A stretch of DNA of 35,172 nucleotides, taken from positions 1 through 35,172 of the forward strand of contig CALZMQ010000036.1 of the NCBI GenBank assembly GCA_945788625.1, written 5' to 3'. Made by a program: the position numbers and the translations under genes. The DNA comes from an uncultured Woeseiaceae bacterium (lineage in GTDB: Bacteria; Pseudomonadota; Gammaproteobacteria; Steroidobacterales; Woeseiaceae). A model generated the notes under the pieces. The model did no database searches. It was not told the origin of the DNA and was given only the letters and a program-made list of their open reading frames with translations. Shown piece by piece: positions 24,432-31,185 of this stretch; the stretch's first letter is position 1; each line of letters opens with the position of its first letter.

Positions 24432-24472
24432 ACTGGCTTTGGAAGAAGGCCTCTTCCGAAGCGACCTGCTAG

Positions 24473-24982
24473 CTACCGTTTTTTCTTGCGGCTGGCCTTT
24501 TTCTTGGCTTTCCGCTTGGTAGCTTTCTTCCTGGTCTTGCGCTTGGCTACTTTCTTTTTAGCCTTTTTCTTGGCTTTCCGCTTAGTAGCTTTCTTCTTGG
24601 TCTTGCGCTTGGCTACTTTCTTTTTAGCCTTTTTCTTCGCTTTCTTCTTCGTCTTACGCTTAGCTACTTTCTTCTTCGCTTTGCGTTTGGCCTTCTTCTT
24701 TGTTTTACGTTTGGCGACTTTCTTCTTCGCCTTCTTCTTGGCTACCTTTTTCTTCGCTTTACGCTTGGCGACCTTCTTCTTTGCCTTGCGCTTAGCGACT
24801 TTTTTCTTCGCCTTTTTCTTAGTAGCTTTCTTCTTCTTCGCTACTTTTTTCTTTGCCTTTCTCTTTGTTGCCTTTTTCTTCGCTACGCGCTTTTTAGGCG
24901 CGGCTTTTTTCCGTGTTACCTTGCGCTTCTTAGCGACTTTTCGCTTCGAAGCTTTCTTGCGAGACTTTTTCTTGGTAGCCAT
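24473..24982 (-). CDS. Lysine-rich histone H1-like repeat protein
   Basis: The 169-residue product consists almost only of K, R, A, T and V, with a few S and P. After a short lead (MATKKKSRKKASKRKVAKKR) it repeats units such as KRKAKKKVA, KRKTKKKA and KKAKKKVAKRK to the end (KASRKKKR). Such tails resemble eukaryotic H1 C-termini and bacterial H1-like proteins (Chlamydia Hc2, Bordetella BpH1, Pseudomonas AlgP), which bind and compact DNA without sequence specificity. ATG at 24982 is chosen because GGAG lies eight bases upstream; the frame is open to 25027, but that part is not lysine-rich. A possible -10 box TATACT is at 25019-25014 on the minus strand. Expression and role are unknown; DNA or RNA binding is inferred from composition. 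Confidence 0.9.
   Translation of the reverse strand: MATKKKSRKKASKRKVAKKRKVTRKKAAPKKRVAKKKATKRKAKKKVAKKKKATKKKAKKKVAKRKAKKKVAKRKAKKKVAKKKAKKKVAKRKTKKKAKRKAKKKVAKRKTKKKAKKKAKKKVAKRKTKKKATKRKAKKKAKKKVAKRKTRKKATKRKAKKKASRKKKR
24506..24637. repeat. 66-bp tandem repeat inside the H1-like gene
   Basis: Two adjacent 66-base units, 24506-24571 and 24572-24637, differ at only two positions. They encode a 22-residue repeat of the lysine-rich protein. Such near-identical units can expand or contract by slippage or recombination, so length may vary between strains. More diverged copies of the same words continue to about 24900. Confidence 0.85.
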
Positions 24983-25305
24983 AAGTTTTCTCCGTGTCGG
25001 GTACCCGGCGTTGAGTATATACAACAATCGTAAAAAATCCAGAAAGTGACGCCGTCTTTAAATAGCGACAAAAACGAAGCAAGTGAGCGAAAAGGCGCAC
25101 TGAATTATTCCGGAGGAAAATTCACGCGAATCGCAACGACGTTGTTGCCCGAGAAACGACTGTAACGGGCGTCAATTTCGATCGCGGAACGTCGAATTGA
25201 ACGGCGGCTGCGATGTTGTATCGATTGTCGTTACAGTCGTCGAACCGACGGCTTGCAGCGTTGTATCAGCGAGATAAAAAGCTATTCTGTACGCGAATTC
25301 GAGCG
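24983..25305. other. 323-bp intergenic region with inverted repeats, no gene recognised
   Basis: Between the H1-like gene and fau I find no convincing coding region. The H1-like promoter and leader occupy the first 40 bases or so. A perfect 12-base inverted repeat, ACGACTGTAACG (25156-25167) and CGTTACAGTCGT (25229-25240), encloses 61 bases. Inside it CAATTTCGA and TCGAATTG could pair as an inner stem. Nearby, GCAAC and GTTGC (around 25133-25148) form another short hairpin. The region could encode a structured RNA or the processed 3' end of the fau message; no T run follows the big repeat on either strand. Confidence 0.4.
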
Positions 25306-25860
25306 TTACCGGGTTTCGGAAATAACGCGATAAAGCCGTATATCCCAAGTATTTGGCGATATTTTCTCGACTTTCTGGCATTCGAACGCGACACCGATCA
25401 GTTTCGGCCGGAACCAGTGCTTGCGATTGCGCAAAAACGAAAAGCAGCGATCGTAGTTGCCACCACCCATTCCTATCCGATTGTTTTTCGCGTCGAATGC
25501 AACCGTTGGCACAATTGCAATGTGCAGGTCACGCGCAGAGGTGAATGCGCCGCTCGCAGGCTCCCAAATGCCGAACGAATTTCTTTCCAGGAGCGACTCG
25601 GGGTGAATTTCGCGAAACGACATTTCGCTGCGCTTGCGCAAAACCGGTACGAAAATGCGCTTGTTCGCGCGCCAGGCGCGCTCGATGATCGCGCGAGTAT
25701 CGACCTCATCCCGCATCGGCAAGTAGCACGCGATCAGCTTGGCGGAGGCAAATTCCCCGCAGCGAATCACGCGATCGCAGATCAACTCGGAAGCAATCTC
25801 CCGTTCGGCAGTGGGCATTTCTCGTCGCGCGCGCAACGCAGTTGCACGAAGATCTTTCAT
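25306..25860 (-). CDS. fau: 5-formyltetrahydrofolate cyclo-ligase
   Basis: This enzyme (YgfA/Fau/MTHFS) uses ATP to turn 5-formyl-THF into 5,10-methenyl-THF, salvaging a dead-end folate. The 184-residue product has the N-terminal KDLRATALRARREMP helix, the LIACYLPMRDEVDT segment, RIFVPVLRKRSEMSFREI and the ATP-binding signature IGMGGGNYDRCFSFLR. The ATG at 25860 is chosen because the family N-terminus begins there; the frame is open to 26016, but that part lies within 6S RNA. The order zapA - 6S RNA - fau is the classical gammaproteobacterial one, in which the cyclo-ligase mRNA is often made by read-through of 6S. Confidence 0.95.
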   Translation of the reverse strand: MKDLRATALRARREMPTAEREIASELICDRVIRCGEFASAKLIACYLPMRDEVDTRAIIERAWRANKRIFVPVLRKRSEMSFREIHPESLLERNSFGIWEPASGAFTSARDLHIAIVPTVAFDAKNNRIGMGGGNYDRCFSFLRNRKHWFRPKLIGVAFECQKVEKISPNTWDIRLYRVISETR

Positions 25861-25890
25861 TGCATTGCTCGTGATCGATCGGCGGGTGAA

Positions 25891-26085
25891 GGAGGCGCCT
25901 CCCGCCTGTGCCGTTACAAACCATCGCTCTCGAACCGGAGCAACAGGTGGGGCCAGTCGTGGCAGCAACAGGCTTACCGTCGAAACGGCCCTGCTCAAAT
26001 GCTGCCGACAGTACACGGCCCCGAGGTAAAAATTTAGGGTCGAAAGGTATCCAGGTCGGTATCGAACACTGCAGGAGGCGCCAAT
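25891..26085 (-). ncRNA. ssrS: 6S RNA
   Basis: 6S RNA mimics an open promoter and sequesters sigma-70 RNA polymerase in stationary phase. It is called from position (between zapA and fau, same strand), length (about 190 bases, E. coli 184) and fold. The closing stem is GGCGCCTCC (26082 to 26074) with GGAGGCGCC (25902 to 25894), perfect over nine pairs. The distal hairpin pairs GGGGCC with GGCCCC and GGCAGCA with TGCTGCC, leaving unpaired AT-rich sequence (CCTAAATTTTTACC) beside it as the bubble side. A weak -10 (GAAAAT) before 26085 suggests the 5' end. Exact ends are approximate. Confidence 0.88.
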
Positions 26086-26114
26086 TCAATCATTTTCAGT
26101 TCACGTGCCACATA

Positions 26115-26429
26115 TCAGAGGTCGAGTTCTTGCGTGCCGCTCAGAACGTGGTCAACGCGGTCGGTAATAGATTTAAGGCGATCGCTGATATCGCCTTCCA
26201 GTGCCTGATCGCGCGCCTTCGCATGGATCAGGTCATTCGCCATATTGAGCGCAGCCATCACGGCAATGCGATCGAGGCCGACGATTCTGCCGCTGTCGCG
26301 AATTTCACGCATCTTCGCGTTCAGTATCTCGGCAGAGTCGAGTAAATCCGTGCGTTCATCGACAGGGCAGGCTACCTGGTATTCCTTGTCCAGGATCCTG
26401 ACACTTACCTGCGCGAATTGATCGGTCAT
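26115..26429 (-). CDS. zapA: Cell division protein ZapA
   Basis: ZapA binds FtsZ and cross-links protofilaments in the Z ring. The 104-residue product starts with the family beta-hairpin QVSVRILDKEYQVACPVDE, followed by LLDSAEILNAKMREIRDSGR and the conserved GLDRIAVMAALNMANDLI helix; the C-terminal half is a coiled coil that forms the tetramer. GGAG lies eight bases before the ATG. It follows the small coiled-coil gene by 34 bases and precedes 6S RNA, as in related genomes. Confidence 0.96.
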   Translation of the reverse strand: MTDQFAQVSVRILDKEYQVACPVDERTDLLDSAEILNAKMREIRDSGRIVGLDRIAVMAALNMANDLIHAKARDQALEGDISDRLKSITDRVDHVLSGTQELDL

Positions 26430-26463
26430 CCGGTGTACTCCGTAGTCCTGTTGCGCGATTTAA

Positions 26464-26694
26464 TCAAGAACCCTGCTCCATCGCCTTGAGGCGACCGATC
26501 ATTGCTTCAACACGGGCGCGAACCTGCTCGTTCTTTTGCAGGAGATTGGCGCGCTCGGAAGTCAGCGTGTCCTGGCGTTGCTTCAGCGACCGATTCTCGT
26601 CCTGCAACTTATCGCAAACGCTTACCAGGGCATCAACGCGCTTTTCAAGGCGTTTGAGCTCGTGTTCGAAAGTTGAGTTGATGTTGTCATCCAT
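26464..26694 (-). CDS. Small coiled-coil protein upstream of zapA (TIGR02449-like)
   Basis: The 76-residue product is one continuous coiled coil: ELKRLEKRVDALVSVCDKL, then ENRSLKQRQDTLTSERANLL and VRARVEAMIGRLKAMEQ, with leucines at heptad spacing. It resembles the small ZapB-like proteins encoded directly upstream of zapA in many proteobacteria (TIGR02449), presumed division partners. ATG at 26694 is chosen because the helical protein begins there; the frame runs to 26760, but that part overlaps the promoter. No Shine-Dalgarno is present: the -10 box TATATT ends seven bases before the ATG, so the mRNA may be leaderless. Confidence 0.88.
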   Translation of the reverse strand: MDDNINSTFEHELKRLEKRVDALVSVCDKLQDENRSLKQRQDTLTSERANLLQKNEQVRARVEAMIGRLKAMEQGS

Positions 26695-26701
26695 AACACT
26701 G

Positions 26702-26730
26702 AATATAGTCAGGCCAATCGGCAGAATCAA
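26702..26730 (-). promoter_or_regulatory. Promoter of the zapB-like/zapA operon
   Basis: On the minus strand TTGATT (26730 to 26725), exactly 17 bases and TATATT (26707 to 26702) form a good sigma-70 promoter. The start falls at 26695 or on the A of the ATG at 26694, giving a leader of zero or one base. Confidence 0.7.
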
Positions 26731-26823
26731 TTTTCTCGGGCGCCCGGGCAATTCCAGCATGGTCTGAAGCGGCGGTACATGGGATCATAAGGGTTTGGGA
26801 AACCTGAAAAGGTTGGCACCGGG

Positions 26824-27417
26824 ATGGATGACAAAGTCGACCATGATGCTCTCGACGATGCGCTCAGACGCTGCGGCGCAAGCTGGGGCGCCGCGCAAAC
26901 TCACGGCCTCCTGACCGGCCGTTTGGCGGTCGCAGGTGTGCCCGCCGGACCAGATTGGCTTACCCAGGTTCTGGAAGGTACCGACGAGTCCAATGCAACG
27001 CGACTCGAGTGCCAGAGAATGCTCGATTCATTATACCAGTCGACTTACTGGCAGTTATCCGAACGGCTGTCGGAATTCGTACCGCTACTGCCTGACGATC
27101 ACAGCGATGCAGGCGAACGAACGGCGGCGATGGCGCACTGGTGCGAGGGCTTCCTTCACGGCCTGGTGTCCGCGCAGCACGGCGACGCGCTGAGGGATCG
27201 CCTGGCGGCGGAGCCGCTGGCAGACATCATTCGCGATATGCTGCAGATCACACGTGCCGAAGTGGATGCCGCCACGGACGAAGAGACGAACGAGGCCGCT
27301 TACGTGGAACTGGTCGAATACATGCGTGTCGCAGCACAGCTCACTTACGAAGAACTCGCCGAAATCCGGGACGGTGCCGATGCACCGCCGGACAAGGGTC
27401 GCGAGACCATGCACTGA
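26824..27417 (+). CDS. ygfB: UPF0149 family protein YgfB
   Basis: YgfB is a small helical protein of the UPF0149/YecA family; in Pseudomonas a YgfB has been tied to control of antibiotic-resistance gene expression, but its general role is unclear. The 197 residues include WGAAQTHGLLTGRLAVAGV, a family motif near the N-terminus, and AHWCEGFLHGLVSAQHGD and EAAYVELVEYMRVAAQLTYE further on. It is divergent from the zapB-like gene, as ygfB is from zapA in E. coli. It starts a unit with pepP, ubiH and ubiI: only two bases separate its stop from pepP. Confidence 0.93.
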   Translation: MDDKVDHDALDDALRRCGASWGAAQTHGLLTGRLAVAGVPAGPDWLTQVLEGTDESNATRLECQRMLDSLYQSTYWQLSERLSEFVPLLPDDHSDAGERTAAMAHWCEGFLHGLVSAQHGDALRDRLAAEPLADIIRDMLQITRAEVDAATDEETNEAAYVELVEYMRVAAQLTYEELAEIRDGADAPPDKGRETMH

Positions 27418-27419
27418 CG

Positions 27420-28724
27420 ATGAACAGAAAGGAATTCGAACGCCGTCGCAAGCAACTGATGCGCATGGTTGGCGCCGGGGGAATTGCCATCCTTCCGGCC
27501 GCCCCGGTTCGCACCCGCAGCCGTGACGTCGAGTATCGCTACCGTCAGGACAGCGACTTCTATTACCTGACCGGTTTTGCCGAGCCTGACGCCGTTGCCG
27601 CGTTGGTGCCCGGCCGCGAAAGTGGCGAGTACCTGCTGTTCTGTCGCGAGCGCGATCCCAAAAAGGAAATGTGGGACGGCTCCCGCGCCGGTCAGGACGG
27701 GGCGATCGGCGAGTACGGCGCGGACGACGCGTTTCCGATCGACGATATCGACGACATTCTCCCGGGCATAATCGAGCCCTGCAGTCGCGTCTATTTCACA
27801 ATGGGAATGTACTCCGAGTTCGACTCACGCATTGCGGACTGGGTGAATTCCCTGCGCTCCGGCCTGTCCCGCGGCGTACACACTCCGCAGGAATTCGTCG
27901 CCCTCGATCACCTGCTGCACGATATGAGGCTGTACAAGAGCAGGGGCGAAATTTCCGCGATGCGCAAATCTGCTGCTGTCGCTGTGAACGCCCACAAACG
28001 CGCCATGCGAATGACGCGTCCGGGGCTCTATGAATACGAAATCGAGGCCGAGTTCCGTCACGAGTTTCGCCGTAACGACGCGTGGGCGTCCTACAACCCG
28101 ATCGTCGGCGGCGGCGCCAACGCCTGCACGTTGCACTATGTCGATAATGACGCCGAACTCCAGGACGGCGACCTGTTACTGATCGATGCCGGATGCGAAC
28201 TCGATTACTACGCCTCCGACATTACTCGAACGTTTCCGGTGAACGGGAAGTTCAGTCCGGAACAGCGCGCCATCTATGAAATCGTGCTCGACGCCCAGCT
28301 CGCCGCAATAGAGAAGACCGTCAAGGGGAATCATTGGAACGACCCGCACGATGCCGCCGTGAGGGTGGTCACGAAGGGGCTCCGCAAACTCGGGCTGCTG
28401 CAGGGTTCGCTGCCGAAGCTGATCAAGGACGGTGCGCACCGCCAGTTCTACATGCATCGCACCGGGCATTGGATCGGCATGGACGTGCACGACGTCGGCG
28501 ACTACAAGGTCGGCGACGAATGGCGCGTTCTCGAGACCGGCATGGTAACGACGGTCGAACCCGGTATTTATATTCCGGACAAGAGAAACATCCCGAAGCG
28601 TTTCCGCAATATCGGCATACGTATCGAAGATGACGTGGCGGTGACCGCGAAAGGCCCGGACGTGCTGAGCAAGGGCCTGGTCAAAGACCCCGATGAAGTC
28701 GAGGCATGGATGCAAAGCTCATGA
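27420..28724 (+). CDS. pepP: Xaa-Pro aminopeptidase
   Basis: PepP removes an N-terminal residue that precedes proline. The 434-residue protein has the N-terminal aminopeptidase P domain (YRQDSDFYYLTGFAEPDAVA) and the C-terminal pita-bread metallopeptidase domain. The di-metal ligands are visible: two D in LLIDAGCELDYYASDITRTF, H in HRTGHWIGMDVHDVGDY, E in TTVEPGIYIP and E in IGIRIEDDV. The ATG at 27420 gives the family N-terminus NRKEFERRRKQLM. The order ygfB-pepP-ubiH-ubiI is as in E. coli. The stop overlaps the ubiH start as ATGA. Confidence 0.97.
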   Translation: MNRKEFERRRKQLMRMVGAGGIAILPAAPVRTRSRDVEYRYRQDSDFYYLTGFAEPDAVAALVPGRESGEYLLFCRERDPKKEMWDGSRAGQDGAIGEYGADDAFPIDDIDDILPGIIEPCSRVYFTMGMYSEFDSRIADWVNSLRSGLSRGVHTPQEFVALDHLLHDMRLYKSRGEISAMRKSAAVAVNAHKRAMRMTRPGLYEYEIEAEFRHEFRRNDAWASYNPIVGGGANACTLHYVDNDAELQDGDLLLIDAGCELDYYASDITRTFPVNGKFSPEQRAIYEIVLDAQLAAIEKTVKGNHWNDPHDAAVRVVTKGLRKLGLLQGSLPKLIKDGAHRQFYMHRTGHWIGMDVHDVGDYKVGDEWRVLETGMVTTVEPGIYIPDKRNIPKRFRNIGIRIEDDVAVTAKGPDVLSKGLVKDPDEVEAWMQSS

Positions 28725-29968
28725 GCGATGCCTTGCGTGACAGGCACTACGATATCGTGATCGCCGGTGGCGGCATGATCGGCACCAGCCTTGCGCTAGC
28801 GCTGGCGCCGCTTGGCTTGCGCGTTGCCGTGGTCGAGGCGATCGCCCGTAAAGCGGACGCACAGCCCAGCTTCGACGATCGATCGACTGCGCTGTCACGC
28901 AGCACGCAGCGCATGTTCGAGGCGATGGGTCTGTGGGACGAGATCGTTGCTGCGTCGACGCCGATTCGCAGTATCCACGTGTCCGACCAGGGCCGCTTCG
29001 GTTTCTCGCACATCGACGCGGAGGAGCAGGGCGTCGAAGGGCTCGGTTACGTCGTAATAAACCGTGTCCTGGGCGGAGTGCTGCAATCGGCAATGACTGG
29101 AATCCCGGGCGTGGACGTGATTTGCCCCGCCCGAATCGTAGCCCTCGAGCTGGCGCCTGACGAGGCGCGAGCGAGTATTGAAACGGGCAACAACATGTGC
29201 CGCACCCTGCACTGCAATTTGCTCGTCGCTGCCGACGGCAGTAACTCCGAAGTTCGCGAGATGATGGGGATCACCGTGCAGCAGAGCCACTACGGCCAGC
29301 GCGCCGTCATCGGCAACCTGCTGCCCGAAAAAAAACTCGAGCATCGTGCGTTCGAGCGCTTTACGCCGCAGGGCCCTCTGGCTCTGTTGCCCGTTGCCGA
29401 CGAGCGGGCCGCGTTCGTCTGGACCGTGTCAGAGCAGGACGCCGAACGGGTAATGGCGCTGGACGATGATGCGTTTCTCACCGAGCTGCAGGAGCAGTTC
29501 GGCTATCGCCTGGGTGCTTTTTCGCGTGTCGGCAAGCGCGCGTCTTACCCGCTTATGCTGAGCAAGGCATTGCGCCTGACAGCTGCCCGAAGCGTGCTGG
29601 TCGGCAACGCGGCACATGGATTGCACCCGGTATCGGCGCAGGGATTCAACCTGGGCATGCGCGACGTTGCAGCGCTGTGCGATTGCATCGCAGACGCCCG
29701 TGACGATACGCAGTCTCTCGATCCGGGCGCGAGAGAACTCTTGCAGCGCTACACCGAATGGCGTCGCTCGGATCAGAAGAAGCTGGTGAGGTTTACGGAT
29801 GGCCTGGTGCGCCTGTTCGGCAGTCCGCGCCGACCACTGCGTACCTTGCGAAATTTCGGAATGCTCGGCTTCGATCTCATTCCCGGCGTGCGCTCGATGT
29901 TCGCGAAGCACACGATGGGGCTCGCGGGCCGGCTGCCACGCCTGTCTCGGGGCGTGCCGCTGGAATGA
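28721..29968 (+). CDS. ubiH: 2-octaprenyl-6-methoxyphenol hydroxylase UbiH
   Basis: UbiH is a class A flavoprotein monooxygenase that hydroxylates carbon 1 of the ubiquinone ring. The 415-residue product has the FAD-binding GxGxxG region DIVIAGGGMIGTSLALALAP, the HVSDQGRFGFS segment, LLVAADGSNSEVREMMG (the DG motif) and VGNAAHGLHPVSAQGFNLGM (the GD-type FAD motif with N in place of D, as in E. coli UbiH). ATG at 28721 overlaps the pepP stop; ATG at 28706 would add five residues and has GAGG directly before it. The stop overlaps the ubiI start, so pepP, ubiH and ubiI are coupled. Confidence 0.95.
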   Translation: MSDALRDRHYDIVIAGGGMIGTSLALALAPLGLRVAVVEAIARKADAQPSFDDRSTALSRSTQRMFEAMGLWDEIVAASTPIRSIHVSDQGRFGFSHIDAEEQGVEGLGYVVINRVLGGVLQSAMTGIPGVDVICPARIVALELAPDEARASIETGNNMCRTLHCNLLVAADGSNSEVREMMGITVQQSHYGQRAVIGNLLPEKKLEHRAFERFTPQGPLALLPVADERAAFVWTVSEQDAERVMALDDDAFLTELQEQFGYRLGAFSRVGKRASYPLMLSKALRLTAARSVLVGNAAHGLHPVSAQGFNLGMRDVAALCDCIADARDDTQSLDPGARELLQRYTEWRRSDQKKLVRFTDGLVRLFGSPRRPLRTLRNFGMLGFDLIPGVRSMFAKHTMGLAGRLPRLSRGVPLE

Positions 29969-31167
29969 AGCAGCGCTTCGACATCGTCATCGTTGGCGGC
30001 GGCGTCACCGGATTGACGACAGCGGCATTGCTTGCTTGCGGGCCGCAAGGCAATCGGCTCGACATCACGCTCGTCGACGCGGCAGAGCGGCCGCGGTTTT
30101 CGCCGGATGAGGACATTGCCATACGCGTATCGGCGGTCTCCACCGGTTCCGCGAATATCCTCGACACCATCGGCGCCTGGCAGCATGTGAGAGAGGCGCG
30201 GCACAGCCCCTACGAAAGCATGTGCGTCTGGGACGAGAACGATACGCCGGACGGCGCCGCCACGTTGCGATTCGACGCAGCCGATTTCGCGGTTCCGCAG
30301 CTGGGTTTCATCGTAGAAAATGTGCTCATGCAGGACGCGCTGTTGCGCCGGCTCGACGGTTCCGATGTTGCACTGCGATTTGCGAGCCGCATACGATCGC
30401 TCGGGCAGTCGGGGCGGCAATATCGCGTCGACTTTGACGACGGCGAATCGCTGCTGGCTGACTTGCTTGTCGGTGCCGACGGTGCGCGTTCGTTCGTGAG
30501 GTCTGCGCTCGGTATTGAAACGAACAAGTGGCCCTACGACCAGACGGCACTCGTGACGCACCTGCGGCCGGAGCGGCCGCATCGTGCAACGGCGTGGCAG
30601 CGCTTCCTGCGCGAGGGTCCACTCGGCATCCTGCCGCTGGCGGACGGCCGCGTTTCGGTCGTCTGGTCGACGACTCCCGAGATTTCGAATCGCGCGCTCG
30701 AAGCCAGCGACGAAGTACTGGGCCGTATGCTGACCGAAGCCTCCGATGGTGTGCTGGGCGAACTCGAGGTGGCAGGACCACGCGGGGCGTTTCCTCTTGC
30801 CGCGCAGCACGCGAAACGCTATGTGCTGCCCGGTGCAGCGCTGATCGGCGATGCGGCACACGCGATTCATCCACTGGCCGGGCAGGGCGCGAACCTCGGG
30901 CTACAGGATGCTGCGGAACTCGCTCGCGTGATCGATACCGCGCTGGAGCAGGGATTGCATCCTGCGGATCTACCGGTGCTGCGGCGCTACGAGCGTGCCC
31001 GCAAAGGCGCAAATGCCACGATGTTGCACTTCATGACTGGCCTCAATCGTCTATTTGCGACAGACTCCCGGTTCGTCGGAGAACTGCGCGCGGCCGGAAT
31101 GCGGGTTTTCAACCGCAGCGGCCCGCTGAGAGAACGCGCCGTTAAGGTCGCGCTGGGTGTCGGCTGA
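29965..31167 (+). CDS. ubiI: 2-octaprenylphenol hydroxylase UbiI
   Basis: UbiI (formerly VisC) hydroxylates carbon 5 of the ubiquinone ring and is homologous to UbiH. The 400-residue product shows FDIVIVGGGVTGLTTAALLA for FAD binding, IRVSAVSTGSANILDTIGAW, a YESMCVWDEN motif typical of UbiI, LLVGADGARSFVRSALGI and LIGDAAHAIHPLAGQGANLG. The ATG at 29965 overlaps the ubiH stop (ATGA). UbiI and UbiH, with Coq7 at 20817, provide three oxygen-dependent hydroxylations; no methyltransferase of the pathway is in the window. Confidence 0.93.
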   Translation: MKQRFDIVIVGGGVTGLTTAALLACGPQGNRLDITLVDAAERPRFSPDEDIAIRVSAVSTGSANILDTIGAWQHVREARHSPYESMCVWDENDTPDGAATLRFDAADFAVPQLGFIVENVLMQDALLRRLDGSDVALRFASRIRSLGQSGRQYRVDFDDGESLLADLLVGADGARSFVRSALGIETNKWPYDQTALVTHLRPERPHRATAWQRFLREGPLGILPLADGRVSVVWSTTPEISNRALEASDEVLGRMLTEASDGVLGELEVAGPRGAFPLAAQHAKRYVLPGAALIGDAAHAIHPLAGQGANLGLQDAAELARVIDTALEQGLHPADLPVLRRYERARKGANATMLHFMTGLNRLFATDSRFVGELRAAGMRVFNRSGPLRERAVKVALGVG

Positions 31168-31185
31168 CACCCTCAAGGGGGGACA

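Noticed and set aside
24369..25049. Plus-strand open frame rich in F, L and A opposite the H1-like gene, looking like a membrane protein
   Set aside because: Its phenylalanine repeats are the complement of lysine codons in the H1-like repeats. The minus frame has the ribosome site, promoter and terminator.
25213..26037. Plus-strand open frame of 274 codons opposite fau and 6S RNA
   Set aside because: It lies antisense to a clear enzyme and a structural RNA, has no family features and reflects GC-rich codon bias.
29773..30870. 365-codon minus-strand frame inside ubiH/ubiI
   Set aside because: Composition is arginine/histidine-rich as expected for an antisense frame, and the plus strand is clearly coding.
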